Shown one piece after another: positions 45,534-54,780 of a stretch of DNA of 64,000 nt. Origin of the DNA: Bacillota bacterium. GTDB lineage: Bacteria; Bacillota; UBA4882; UBA8346. The stretch covers positions 62,001 through 126,000 of the forward strand of contig JAEZFP010000048.1 of the NCBI GenBank assembly GCA_023417475.1, given 5' to 3'. Position 1 is the stretch's first letter, and every line of letters begins with the position of its first letter. Position numbers and translations under genes: made by a program. The notes beneath the pieces were generated by a model. The model was not told the DNA's origin. It saw only the letters and a program-made list of their open reading frames with translations, and did not search any database.

Positions 45534-46004
45534 TCACTTGTGATACTTCTCCCCCCGATTAATCTTACACCCCCGATACACCTGCTCCAGCAACATCACC
45601 CGAAACAACTGATGCGGAAAGGTCAGCTTGGAAAAGCTCAACCGCAACCGCGCTTGTTGCCTTAACTTCTCCGCCACCCCCAGTGAACCGCCGATCACAA
45701 AAGCCACGTTTTCGGCGTTCAAATCCCGCTCCCGCAAAAACTCGGCCAGTTCCGGCGAGGAGAGTTGCTTGCCGCCGCTATCCAGGACCACCAGATAGTC
45801 TTTGGGATCCAAATAGCGTTCAATCTGTTCGCCCTCGCGCTTCCGCAGTTGCGCTGCCTCGGCGGGACTCATCCGGTCCGGACCGGGCAGATCCGGCACT
45901 TCGATTAGTTCCAGTTTTAGATAAGGCCGCAGCCGTTTTAGATATTCAGCTTGAGCCGCGAGCAGATAAGCTTCTTTCAACCGGCCGACGGTGATGATCT
46001 TCAA
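45534..46004 (-). CDS. rlmH: 23S rRNA (pseudouridine1915-N3)-methyltransferase
   Basis: 157 residues when started at the TTG at 46004, which has GGGAG 8 nt upstream; this is the usual RlmH length. The SPOUT core reads DYLVVLDSGGKQLSSPELAEFL, FVIGGSLG and FSKLTFPHQLFRVMLLEQVYRG, the last a family signature, ending KYHK. It methylates helix 69 of 23S rRNA. Divergent from larA. Confidence 0.93.
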   Translation of the reverse strand: MKIITVGRLKEAYLLAAQAEYLKRLRPYLKLELIEVPDLPGPDRMSPAEAAQLRKREGEQIERYLDPKDYLVVLDSGGKQLSSPELAEFLRERDLNAENVAFVIGGSLGVAEKLRQQARLRLSFSKLTFPHQLFRVMLLEQVYRGCKINRGEKYHK

Positions 46005-46198
46005 TTCGCTTTCTCCCTTTGTACCATTCTCACTATAGGCATTTATTTCGAAAGACCGTCCCAATTTCCTGCAACCGACTGGTTTTTCGATCCAGTTGCG
46101 GATTGTTAACGGTTTCGGGTATTGTAATTGCCGCCAAACGGAGTTATCTTTAAAAAAAGATTTTCATTTGAGTCCGACTGTTGTCTGGAGGAAGCGCC

Positions 46199-47491
46199 AT
46201 GCCCGATTATTCCTTGAAATACGGCCAAACCGAACTGACTGTGCCGATCCCGGCCGAAAATCTCCTCGGCATCATCGACAGCCAACCGCCCGACGATCGC
46301 CGGACCGAAGCCGAGGTGATCCAAGCAGCTTTGGCCCATCCGATCGGCAGTCCCCGTCTGGGCGAGCTGGTCAAACCGGGGGAGACGGTCTGCATCGTCA
46401 TCGCCGACATTACCCGGGCGTGGCAAAAGATGCGCGTCTATTTGCCGTTTTTAGTCGCCGAGCTAAACGCCGCCGGCATCCCCGATGCCAAGATTACCTT
46501 CTTGGCGGCCACCGGTTCCCATCGCCGACATACCCCGGCCGAACACGAAGTGCTGCTCGGCCCGGATTTATCCCAACGGTTTACGGTCATCGACCATGAC
46601 TGTCAGGACGAAGCCAGCCTGACCTACCTTGGCACGACCTCCTACGGCACGCCCGTTACCATCAATCAAGCCGCCTTAGCTTGCGACCGTCTGATTCTGA
46701 CCGGCGCCATCGTCTACCACTTGCTGGCCGGTTGGAGCGGCGGCAAAAAGTCGGTGGTCCCGGGCATCGCCAGTTATCAAACGATCATGGCCAATCACGC
46801 CATGTCGCTCAATCCCGAACACGGCGGCGGTTCCAACCCGGCGGCCCGCAGCGGCAAGGTGATTGACAATCCCATTCATGAAGATATGCTGGAAGCGGCG
46901 GCAATGGTCAAACCGGCCTTTTTATTCAACGTGATCATGGACGCCAACGGCCGGATCGGTCATGCCGTCGCCGGCGATTACCGGGCGGCCCATGCCGAGG
47001 GCTGCCGGATCGTGGCCGCCCAAGACAGCGTCGCCATTGCCCAACGGGCCGAACTGGCCATCGCTTCGGCGGGCGGTTTCCCGAAAGATATCAATTTCTA
47101 TCAGACCATCAAAACCATTCTCAATGTCTTTGAAGCGATTGAGCCGGGCGGCGTGATGATTGTTCTCAGCGAATGCCGGGAAGGACTGGGCAATGAGGAG
47201 ATCCGGGGGATCATTCAAAATTACGATACCTTGCTGGCCCGCGAGGACGGCTTACGCGCCGATTACAGTATCGCCAAGTTTGTCGGCTACTATGTCAGCG
47301 AGATCGCCAGTAAGTGCTTGATGATCCTGGTGTCGGAGCTGGAGCCGGCGGCGGTGGCCAACGCCGACATCCGGGTGGTGCCGACGGTCGCGGCAGCGTT
47401 GCAAATCGCCCATCAAGCCAAAGGGGAGCGGTTGCGGACGTATCTGATGCCGCACGCGGCGAATACGCTGCCGATTCCGAAAAGTTGCTAA
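46199..47491 (+). CDS. larA: Nickel-pincer lactate racemase (LarA family)
   Basis: 430 residues. Counting from the ATG at 46199 (TGGAGG 7 nt upstream), His108 (TGSHRRHT), His174 (VYHLLAGWSGGKK), Lys184 and His200 (NHAM) fall at the same numbers as the Lactobacillus plantarum enzyme; Lys184 is the residue linked to the pincer cofactor. It racemises lactate or a related 2-hydroxy acid. The larB, larC and larE maturation genes are not in the window. Confidence 0.9.
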   Translation: MPDYSLKYGQTELTVPIPAENLLGIIDSQPPDDRRTEAEVIQAALAHPIGSPRLGELVKPGETVCIVIADITRAWQKMRVYLPFLVAELNAAGIPDAKITFLAATGSHRRHTPAEHEVLLGPDLSQRFTVIDHDCQDEASLTYLGTTSYGTPVTINQAALACDRLILTGAIVYHLLAGWSGGKKSVVPGIASYQTIMANHAMSLNPEHGGGSNPAARSGKVIDNPIHEDMLEAAAMVKPAFLFNVIMDANGRIGHAVAGDYRAAHAEGCRIVAAQDSVAIAQRAELAIASAGGFPKDINFYQTIKTILNVFEAIEPGGVMIVLSECREGLGNEEIRGIIQNYDTLLAREDGLRADYSIAKFVGYYVSEIASKCLMILVSELEPAAVANADIRVVPTVAAALQIAHQAKGERLRTYLMPHAANTLPIPKSC

Positions 47492-48369
47492 TACGTCAAC
47501 ACTTCACAACCGACCTCTGTTACCAAAACCGTCTGCTCCCATTGGGCAGACGGTTTTCCATCAACTGTGTAAACTGTCCAGCCATCTTTTTTGTCGGTAA
47601 ATATTGCTGCCGTTCCCAGATTGATCATCGGTTCTACAGTGAAAACCAGTCCGGGTACGAGCAACATTCCGGTCCCCCGTTTGGACACAAAACCGACCCA
47701 CGGATCTTCATGAAACTTCAGACCGATGCCATGACCGCCGATGTCTTCCACAACAGTATAACCATTCTTTTGCGCGTGGTCATTCACCGCCTGCCCAATA
47801 TCGCCAAGAAATCCCCACGGCTTTACCTGTTGCACTCCCAGTTCCATACATTCTTTTGCCACATGAACGAGTTTGCTTTTTGCGGCGGAGACTTCGCCAA
47901 TACCAAACATGCGCGAGGAGTCTGAGAAATAGCCATGATAGATAGTCGACACGTCAATGTTTACAATATCCCCGTTTTGTAGCTTTGTTTGACTGGACGG
48001 AATACCGTGGCAGACCACATCGTTGATCGAGATACACACGCTTTTGGGAAATCCGTGGTAGTTGAGCGTAGCCGGTATGCCGCCGAGTTCTTGTGTTTTG
48101 GTCTGGATAAGCCGGTCGAGCTCTTCAGTGGTTACACCTTCCATAAGAAAAGCTTCGATATAGTCCAACAGCGCGATATTAAGCTTACTGCTCTCACGGA
48201 TGCCCTCAAGCTGTGTTTGGGTCTTCAGCAAGCCGCGGTCTGGCGTCTCGAAGCCTTTGGCAGCGTAGTCTGCTATTTTTTCATCAGTCATTGCATGACA
48301 CTTTTTGTATTTTTGCCCGCTGCCGCACCAGCATGCTTCATTCCTGCCTAATTTAGGTGACTTTGACAT
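47488..48369 (-). CDS. map: Type I methionine aminopeptidase with SEC-C zinc motif
   Basis: 293 residues. The N-terminal 30 residues are a SEC-C motif (GRNEACWCGSGQKYKKC). The catalytic part has the family's metal ligands: NIDVSTIYHGYFSDSSR (two Asp), GGHGIG (His), PMINLG (Glu) and WEQTVLVTE (Glu). Removes initiator Met. The ATG at 48369 fits the SEC-C start. Its stop overlaps the larA stop on the other strand. It lies 27 bp after an AraC-type gene, an unusual partner. Confidence 0.92.
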   Translation of the reverse strand: MSKSPKLGRNEACWCGSGQKYKKCHAMTDEKIADYAAKGFETPDRGLLKTQTQLEGIRESSKLNIALLDYIEAFLMEGVTTEELDRLIQTKTQELGGIPATLNYHGFPKSVCISINDVVCHGIPSSQTKLQNGDIVNIDVSTIYHGYFSDSSRMFGIGEVSAAKSKLVHVAKECMELGVQQVKPWGFLGDIGQAVNDHAQKNGYTVVEDIGGHGIGLKFHEDPWVGFVSKRGTGMLLVPGLVFTVEPMINLGTAAIFTDKKDGWTVYTVDGKPSAQWEQTVLVTEVGCEVLTY

Positions 48370-48395
48370 TAGAAACACCCCACATTGACAATGGT

Positions 48396-48740
48396 TTAAA
48401 ACCCCGGAAGCGCTATGTCCGGCAAAGATTTTCGAAATTGTCGCGGCGAACATTTGAAAGCGGCAACAAAAGCCCTTGTCAGTGATTCGGATGATGAATA
48501 ACCATACCGGAAAGCAATCGCCGTGATTTTATCATTGGTATTGATCAGATCCTGGACCGCGGCCTTTAACCGGCACTGTGAAAGAAACTGTTTATACGTC
48601 ATTCCAACATGTTCACGGAACTTCAATGAGCAATAATACGGCGAGTAGCCTACATTGAATGACATTTCAATTAGGGTTGGATGCTTGCTGACGTTCTTTT
48701 CTACCCAATGGACCATTGTTTCGATTGTTTGAATAGACAT
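48396..48740 (-). CDS. Short AraC-type DNA-binding protein
   Basis: 114 residues, only the AraC double helix-turn-helix (MSFNVGYSPYYCSLKFREHVGMTYKQFLSQCRLKAA; ITAIAFRYGYSSSESLTRAFVAAF), like MarA/SoxS in size; or a full regulator that lost its sensor domain. ATG follows GATGGGGTGA. Stop is 27 bp upstream of map, so they are probably co-transcribed. Confidence 0.8.
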   Translation of the reverse strand: MSIQTIETMVHWVEKNVSKHPTLIEMSFNVGYSPYYCSLKFREHVGMTYKQFLSQCRLKAAVQDLINTNDKITAIAFRYGYSSSESLTRAFVAAFKCSPRQFRKSLPDIALPGF

Positions 48741-48973
48741 TTACTTCACCCCATCCTTATTTTATCAAAAATAAAGATTAAATACCTGATATGAGTTGTA
48801 AACTTTGAGAATCACTTAATCAGGTAGTTGCTTTCTTATGCACCCTGCCGATTTTGACGAGGAGAAACGAAAGCTCTATCAGAGCAGGAATTAAAAAGCT
48901 TCAAAGCGCCTCAGTTCGTTTCTCTCCATGGGGAAGATAGAATGAGGACAGCTGGTTGTAACCCTCATTTACC

Positions 48974-49546
48974 TCACAACATCCGCAGCAATTCCGCTGT
49001 CCCAACCACCGCGCAGTATTCCCCATCCAGATTAGCCAAACTCATCGCGTGCACCTCGGCGGCGGTCCGCAGCCGGCCGGCGTAGTCCGGCTGGGCAAAG
49101 GTAAAACAAGCGTCTTCCACCAGATATGTTTTAAACCCCAGGTTGCCCGCCATGCGTACCATCGCCTCCACCGAGTTGTTGGTGATCACACCAAAGATCA
49201 CCAGAACGGCGATGCCCTTTTCTTTCAAGCGGGATTCCAGATCCGTTCCGATAAAGGCGTTGTTAACGTGCTTGATTACGATCGTTTCCCCCACTTGAGG
49301 TGTGACGCACTCTTTAAAGTCGCAGCCGGCTTGACCCGGCCGGTAGCTGGAGTTGACCTGACGCGACTCATGTTTGATATGAAAGACCGGCCGGCCGCTC
49401 GCCCGCCATTTTTGCAAGATTTCCGCCATCCGCAACTCGGCGCGGGGATGGTTGCGTTCACCATAGCGGGACCAGACCGGTTCGTCAATGGCGTTTTGGA
49501 CATCGATGATCAGTAAGGCGGTTTCCCGCGGCAACTGCTCGGTCAT
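48974..49546 (-). CDS. Isochorismatase-fold hydrolase with Ser in the nucleophile position
   Basis: About 190 residues. LLIIDVQNAI holds the catalytic Asp and IKHVNNAF the Lys region. Where cysteine hydrolases carry Cys, this protein reads FGVITNNSVEAMVRMAGNLGF, with Ser at the nucleophile position. The rest (YLVEDACFTF) is normal. The substitution is known to occur in some branches, but the chemistry may differ. The ATG at 49546 follows GAGGGG. Single gene. Confidence 0.82.
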   Translation of the reverse strand: MTEQLPRETALLIIDVQNAIDEPVWSRYGERNHPRAELRMAEILQKWRASGRPVFHIKHESRQVNSSYRPGQAGCDFKECVTPQVGETIVIKHVNNAFIGTDLESRLKEKGIAVLVIFGVITNNSVEAMVRMAGNLGFKTYLVEDACFTFAQPDYAGRLRTAAEVHAMSLANLDGEYCAVVGTAELLRML

Positions 49547-49665
49547 GAAAGCGTTCCCCTCTTTCCATTTGCCCATGGTTTTTCCTATCATCATAATATA
49601 AAAACTCACCGCGGGGAAGCACCGGGGGTGCCGTCTTCTAGAAATTTAAGTTTGGCAACGGCAAC

Positions 49666-49685
49666 GCCGTCACCCAAGTGACGGC
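49666..49685. terminator. Hairpin downstream of the 49764 gene
   Basis: GCCGTCAC-CCAA-GTGACGGC, a perfect 8-bp stem, with no T run. It lies about 80 bp past the coiled-coil gene and probably ends or protects that transcript. Confidence 0.5.
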
Positions 49686-49763
49686 GCGCAAAACAATATT
49701 TGGTTGTCCATATCGCACGGAATGCGACATCGTTTTTTGGGTTACGAACCGGGCTCCGGTTCG

Positions 49764-50078
49764 CTAGTGCTGATCATAAATCCCGAACTGTTTCCACGAC
49801 TCCTGCGGTATCTCCAGCTTGATCACTTTTTTGGCCTCGCGGTAAAACTCCTCGGTCTTGCGCAGTTGGGTGTGGAACTCCGCCGTTTTCACTTTCATCT
49901 GCGCCTTGGCTGCCTCGTGACTGTTGTCCAGGTCGATGGTGTCCTGGTAAGCAAGGGTAAATTCACTGACGAACTGGGTATCCAAACCCCGCTTGTTCAT
50001 CCGCTCGGCATTGGCGAGCAACCCCGCCAGCATGTTTTGGGTCCGGCGAATCCGTTCGGAAATGGTATGATTGGTCAT
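49764..50078 (-). CDS. Small coiled-coil protein of unknown function
   Basis: 104 residues. ATG at 50078 follows AAGGGGG. Strongly helical and charged (HEAAKAQMKVKTAEFHTQLRK; FYREAKKVIKLEIPQESWKQFG), with the pattern of a two-helix coiled coil. No membrane segment. I do not recognise a named family, and no operon partner suggests a role. Confidence 0.65.
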   Translation of the reverse strand: MTNHTISERIRRTQNMLAGLLANAERMNKRGLDTQFVSEFTLAYQDTIDLDNSHEAAKAQMKVKTAEFHTQLRKTEEFYREAKKVIKLEIPQESWKQFGIYDQH

Positions 50079-50636
50079 GATCAAAAATCCCCCTTGACGA
50101 TTTGTTTAAAATGCTGTCGATCATGGCGCCTGGGAAGCGTTCCCTGGCCAAGGAATCGGCTTCCACGTTCATCCGGATTAACGATTACATTGTCTATAGA
50201 TAATATATCACAAAATGTTACTCATACGCAATACTAATCTAGGGAAATTTTAAAATTATTTTTTCATACAATCCGATTATACCGTGAATTTACAGGTTTA
50301 TCAAGCGATCAAGGTTTACTTTTATTCCTTTTGAACAATAGTGCTGTTGGTAAAGCTCATCTATTGGAACCTATTTTTGTTGCGATTTTGTTTCTTGATT
50401 ATTGCGTTCTTGTTATTGGGCGACTGCTGGTATATTCCCTTTTGTTTCCATGCTTCCGGCCCGCCAAGCTCCCTCTCAATCTGCTTTCTCTAAATTCAAT
50501 GCCGGTTTGCGCAACGATTGGTTGTTTCGCTTTGATTAAAACTCTTGCTAAAGTCTTCCCATATCGTGAATATTTGTTATAATTATTTTTAAGTTCATGA
50601 ATGAACATAAATATTATTCACAAAGGAGCGATTATC
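50079..50636. other. Intergenic region before the beta-barrel gene
   Basis: About 560 bp. Short frames on both strands (near 50331-50608) have no ribosome site. The last 30 bp before 50637 hold the AAAGGAG of the outer-membrane protein. No other feature could be supported. Confidence 0.35.
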
Positions 50637-51293
50637 ATGAAAAAAAGCTTGTTAACCCTCGGAATGGTAGGTTGCCTGATTGTATCTTTCTCAGCGGCCG
50701 CAATGGCCAGTAATATTTCACTCGGAGCTTTTGGCGGCGGACAATGGAACAACGATCTGGCAAACCGGGATGACGATCAGAAAGTCGGGATTGTTTTGAA
50801 TGGCGAATACAATTTTGACAAATACAAAGTCGGCTTGGAATACCTTTCCGGAACGCAAAAAAAAGGCAAAGCCGCGGGCAGCGATTTAGATTTTAACTCG
50901 TACGAAGTTAAATTCGGTTACCGGGTTTTCCAAAACGATCAGTTTAATACCGATCTTACCTTAGGTTATTACAAAGAAAGCTACGACGACCAAGCCGACA
51001 CAAAGCTCGACGGTGTTATCATTGGCGCGGACGCTACTTATCAGTTTAATGAGAAATTTACGCTCTCCGGATCACTGGGTTTTTCAGTGAACGGTTCAAT
51101 TGATGCCAACAAAGCCGCGTATGACGGTAATGACGCCGATATTCTCATTGCCAAAATTCAAGGAAATTACAATTTTACCGATCAAGTTTCCGGTTTCGTC
51201 GGATATCGCTATGTTAACTCCGACATTGATAACCCTGGCGATTCCAGTCTCACCAATCAAGGCGCGACCTTGGGTGTTGCTTACCGGTTCTAA
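50637..51293 (+). CDS. Outer-membrane beta-barrel protein
   Basis: About 218 residues. A signal peptide (MKKSLLTLGMVGCLIVSFSA, cleaved after AMA) is followed by alternating amphipathic beta strands (SNISLGAFGGGQW; YEVKFGYRVFQ; TDLTLGYYKES) separated by polar turns, and the chain ends AYRF with the C-terminal Phe that signals barrel insertion. This is a small porin/OmpA-barrel-like protein. It implies an outer membrane. ATG follows AAAGGAG; a strong terminator follows the stop. Confidence 0.85.
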   Translation: MKKSLLTLGMVGCLIVSFSAAAMASNISLGAFGGGQWNNDLANRDDDQKVGIVLNGEYNFDKYKVGLEYLSGTQKKGKAAGSDLDFNSYEVKFGYRVFQNDQFNTDLTLGYYKESYDDQADTKLDGVIIGADATYQFNEKFTLSGSLGFSVNGSIDANKAAYDGNDADILIAKIQGNYNFTDQVSGFVGYRYVNSDIDNPGDSSLTNQGATLGVAYRF

Positions 51294-51339
51294 TCGCTTG
51301 TTTCCTTTCCTCCTTATGAACGAGCGAGCGAATGTTCAA

Positions 51340-51370
51340 GGGCTGACCGTAAAGTCAGCCCCCTTTTTTT
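51340..51370 (+). terminator. Terminator of the beta-barrel gene
   Basis: A perfect 8-bp stem, GGGCTGAC/GTCAGCCC, followed by CC and seven T. Confidence 0.9.
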
Positions 51371-51406
51371 AGCAAACGGCTCCGATGGGGCTTCGCCCCC
51401 GACGGT

Positions 51407-52129
51407 TCACGTCACATTTAAACCATACTTGGCAAACAAGGCCCGGATCGGCTTAATCGCTTCCGGCGTTGGTTCCGGGGTGGCGGTTAATTCATACGCC
51501 AACCCCAGTTGACGCCATTTGTATTCGCCCAGTTTATGAAAGGGCAGGATCTCCACCCGGCTGACCACCGGGTAGCGGGCGATGGTTTGCGCCAGCCGCT
51601 CCAGCTCCGCGCGATCGTCGGTGAGGCCGGGGACCACCACATGGCGGATCCAGACTTCCTTCCCGGTTTGCTGGCAATAGTCCAGCAACTCCAGGGCAAG
51701 CCCGTTGCCTTGACCGGTCAACGCGCGGCACTTGGCGTCGTCAATTTGCTTGATGTCCAGCAGGATTAACGATGCGGCGTCCACGGCGGGCCGGGCTTGG
51801 GCCAGCGGAATCGCGCCGGCGGTGTCGATGGCGGTATGCAGGCCGTGCTCCGCGCAACGCCGCAACACTGCGGCGGTAAACTCCGCCTGCAACAGCGGTT
51901 CCCCGCCGGTCAGCGTCACGCCGCCGTGTTGGATAAACCGTTTGTATTTCAGAATATCGCTAACCAGCTCGTCAACGGTATATACGGTTCCGCGGTCGCC
52001 TTGCCAGGTGTCGGGGTTATGGCAAAACTTGCACCGTAACGGACAGCCCTGCAAAAAAACCACATAACGGAGTCCCGGTCCATCCACCGTACCGCCGGTT
52101 TCGATCGAATGCACATAACCTGTTGTCAC
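51407..52129 (-). CDS. pflA: Pyruvate formate-lyase-activating enzyme
   Basis: About 240 residues. The radical-SAM cluster motif is GCPLRCKFCHNP, near the N-terminus; GGEPLLQ and the later IRHVVVPGLTDD are typical. Uses SAM and a 4Fe-4S cluster to make the glycyl radical on PflB. I chose the GTG at 52129, 8 nt after AAAGGAGG; the earlier GTG at 52138 lies on the ribosome site. It follows pflB by about 55 bp on the same strand. Confidence 0.93.
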   Translation of the reverse strand: MTTGYVHSIETGGTVDGPGLRYVVFLQGCPLRCKFCHNPDTWQGDRGTVYTVDELVSDILKYKRFIQHGGVTLTGGEPLLQAEFTAAVLRRCAEHGLHTAIDTAGAIPLAQARPAVDAASLILLDIKQIDDAKCRALTGQGNGLALELLDYCQQTGKEVWIRHVVVPGLTDDRAELERLAQTIARYPVVSRVEILPFHKLGEYKWRQLGLAYELTATPEPTPEAIKPIRALFAKYGLNVT

Positions 52130-52183
52130 CGCCGCCACCTCCTTTGACCCAACGTCAGCTCTCTTTCGTCCCTAACGAGGGGA

Positions 52184-54403
52184 TCAAAACCGTTCGTGGA
52201 ACGTCCGGTTAATCACATCAAGTTGTTGTTCCCGGTTCAGCTTGATAAAGTTGACCGCGTAACCGGAGACCCGGATCGTCAGTTGCGGATACTTTTCGGG
52301 ATGGTCCATCGCGTCCAACAACACTTCTTTGTTTAAGACATTGACATTGATATGGTGACCGCCTTCGCCGAAGTAGCCGTCCATTAAAGTGTACAGGTTG
52401 GTATACCGTTCCGCCTCGGTCTTGCCCAAAGCCCCCGGCACAATCGAGAAAGTGTATGAAATCCCGTCCTCGCTGTAGTCGTAAGGGAGCTTAGCGACCG
52501 ATGCCATCGAAGCCACGCAGCCTTTGGTGTCCCGCTTATGCATCGGATTGGCGCCGGGGGCAAAGGGTTCGCCATATTTCCGGCCGTCCGGGGTGCTGCC
52601 GGTTTTCTTGCCGTAAACCACATTGGAGGTGATGGTCAGGATCGATAAAGTCGGTTTGCTATGCCGGTAGGTCTTGTGTTTGCTCAGTTTGTTCATAAAG
52701 CTCTTGACCAACTCGACCGCGATCTCATCCACCGCCGGATCGTTATTGCCGAACTTCGGATAATCCCCTTCGATCTCATAATCAGTCACCAGGCCCTGCT
52801 CATTGCGGATGGCCTTCACCTTGGCGTATTTGATGGCCGACAACGAATCCACCGCCACCGACAGCCCGGCGATCCCGCAAGCCGAAGTGCGCAGGATCTC
52901 CTCGTCGTGCAACGCCATCTGGATTCGCTCGTAGCTGTACTTATCGTGCATATAATGGATGATATTCAAGGTGTTGATATACAGTTTGGCCAGCCACTCC
53001 AGCATCTGGTCGAAGCGTTCCAGCACCGTTTGGTAGTCCAAAGTTTCGCCGGTCAACGGCGCCAGCGCCGGCCCGACCTGTTCGTTATAGATCTCGTCTT
53101 TCCCGCCGTTGATGGCATAGAGCAATGCTTTGGCCAAATTGGCCCGCGCCCCGAAAAATTGCATCTGTTTGCCGATCCGCATCGCCGAAACGCAACAAGC
53201 GATGGCGTAATCATCGCCGAACTTCTCGCGCATCAGATCGTCGTTTTCATATTGAATCGACGAAGTCGCCACCGACAGTTTGGCGCAGTAGCGTTTAAAC
53301 GGCTCCGGCAGCCGCGGCGACCATAACACCGTCATGTTCGGCTCCGGCGCCGGACCCAGGTTGGTCAGGGTGTGCAGGAAGCGGTAGGTCATCCGGGTGA
53401 CCATCTGCCGGCCGTCGGTCCCCACGCCTCCAAGCGATTCGGTCACCCAGGTCGGGTCACCCGAAAACAGCTCGTCGTAGGAGGGGGTGCGCAAGAAACG
53501 GACCATCCGCAGTTTCAGGACAAAATGGTCCACCAGCTCCTGAAGCTGCGCTTCGCTATACCGTCCGGCGCGGAGATCCCGCTCGGCGTAAATATCGAGG
53601 AAGGTGGCGACCCGGCCCAAGCTCATCGCCGCGCCGTTTTGTTCCTTGATCGCCGCCAGGTAGCCGAAGTAAAGCCATTGAATGGCCTCCTTGGTATCCC
53701 GGGCCGGCCCGCTGATGTCAAAACCGTAACCGGCCGCCATCTGCTTCAGTTCCTCCAGCGCCCGGATCTGTTCGCTCAGTTCCTCCCGTTGCTGGATGAC
53801 TTGGGAATCCATAATGTCAAAGACGTAATTGGCTTTGGCCGCTTGCTTTTTGGCGATCAAAAAGTCAACGCCGTACAGGGGAACCCGGCGGTAATCGCCG
53901 ATGATCCGGCCCCGGCCGTAAGCGTCGGGCAAGCCGGTAATGATCCCGGTATGGCGCGCCTTCTTCATCTCGTCGGTGTAAACGTCAAACACTCCGTCAT
54001 TATGGGTCTTCCGGTATTTAAAAACGTGGTCGACCTCGGGGTTCATCGTCCGACCGTACGTCTTCAACGAGGTTTGTACCATCCGGACCCCGCCGAACGG
54101 CATAATCGCCCGTTTTAACGGCGCGTCGGTCTGCAACCCGACAATGGTCTCCAGTTCTTGATCGATATAACCCGGCCGGTGGGAGGTGATGGTGGAGATG
54201 GTGTCGGGATCGATATCCATAATCCCGCCGCGCTGCCGCTCCCGGTCCATCAATTCCTGGACTTTCTCCCAGAGCCGGACGGTGCTCCCGGTGGGCCCAG
54301 CCAGAAAACTGGGATCGCCGTCGTACGGGGTATAGTTGGTTTGGATAAAATCGCGGACGTTGATCTCCTGATTCCATTTGCCGGTATTGAATTTGGTCGT
54401 CAT
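52184..54403 (-). CDS. pflB: Formate C-acetyltransferase (pyruvate formate-lyase)
   Basis: 739 residues, usual length. The catalytic cysteine pair is Cys403-Cys404 in IACCVSAM and the radical Gly714 lies in RVSGYAVNF. Converts pyruvate and CoA to acetyl-CoA and formate in anaerobic fermentation. The pflB-pflA order makes a self-contained unit. ATG at 54403 after AAAGGATGGGG. The leader and upstream DNA hold inverted repeats and the palindrome cluster. Confidence 0.96.
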   Translation of the reverse strand: MTTKFNTGKWNQEINVRDFIQTNYTPYDGDPSFLAGPTGSTVRLWEKVQELMDRERQRGGIMDIDPDTISTITSHRPGYIDQELETIVGLQTDAPLKRAIMPFGGVRMVQTSLKTYGRTMNPEVDHVFKYRKTHNDGVFDVYTDEMKKARHTGIITGLPDAYGRGRIIGDYRRVPLYGVDFLIAKKQAAKANYVFDIMDSQVIQQREELSEQIRALEELKQMAAGYGFDISGPARDTKEAIQWLYFGYLAAIKEQNGAAMSLGRVATFLDIYAERDLRAGRYSEAQLQELVDHFVLKLRMVRFLRTPSYDELFSGDPTWVTESLGGVGTDGRQMVTRMTYRFLHTLTNLGPAPEPNMTVLWSPRLPEPFKRYCAKLSVATSSIQYENDDLMREKFGDDYAIACCVSAMRIGKQMQFFGARANLAKALLYAINGGKDEIYNEQVGPALAPLTGETLDYQTVLERFDQMLEWLAKLYINTLNIIHYMHDKYSYERIQMALHDEEILRTSACGIAGLSVAVDSLSAIKYAKVKAIRNEQGLVTDYEIEGDYPKFGNNDPAVDEIAVELVKSFMNKLSKHKTYRHSKPTLSILTITSNVVYGKKTGSTPDGRKYGEPFAPGANPMHKRDTKGCVASMASVAKLPYDYSEDGISYTFSIVPGALGKTEAERYTNLYTLMDGYFGEGGHHINVNVLNKEVLLDAMDHPEKYPQLTIRVSGYAVNFIKLNREQQLDVINRTFHERF

Positions 54404-54499
54404 CAAAACCCCATCCTTTCGTCAAGGTTATTTCCCGGTCACTACCGTTTGTTCGTAACCTTTGTTACCTTCATCCTACCACCGGGGTAAGATTTGTTT

Positions 54500-54516
54500 G
54501 TTATCGGAAGGATAAC
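54500..54516. promoter_or_regulatory. Inverted repeat upstream of pflB
   Basis: GTTATC-GGAAG-GATAAC, a perfect 6-bp palindrome with a 5-bp centre, about 100 bp upstream of pflB. TTGTTAACAA at about 54531-54540 is a second palindrome. Both recall redox-regulator (Rex-type) half-sites loosely; neither fits the 18-bp Rex consensus. Confidence 0.4.
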
Positions 54517-54643
54517 GTTCGGGATCTAATTTGTTAACAATGTTTATTATTAAGAATGATTATCAATTGGCTATCTTGAAATCTAAAGAGCTTTGACACC
54601 AAACGAACCTATAGTGAAAATACGCTGAATGTTGCTTCCGTCC

Positions 54644-54780
54644 GCCCAGACCTGAAGGTCTGGGCTAAGTTAACAACCGGTCTCAAGCCCTTCCGGGCTG
54701 GGTTTGTACTTCGAAGTCTGCCGAGCCCCGGAGGGGCTTTCGAATGGTTTTGTATACCTAGCCCTGTCGTTCACGGCTGG
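54644..54780. repeat. Cluster of four GC-rich palindromes
   Basis: Four short hairpins within 140 bp: GCCCAGACCT/AGGTCTGGGC (54644-54665), AGCCC/GGGCT (54686-54699), AGCCCC/GGGGCT (54724-54738) and an imperfect AGCCCTG..CACGGCT (54760-54778). Their arms share an AGCCC/GGGCT core. The layout resembles REP/BIME-type clusters. Confidence 0.7.

Noticed and set aside
50331..50608. Opposed short frames before the beta-barrel gene
   Set aside because: Neither has a ribosome site or a recognisable motif.
54480..54560. Rex operator upstream of pflB
   Set aside because: Palindromes are present but neither fits the TTGTTA-N6-TAACAA spacing, so only an unnamed inverted repeat is reported.
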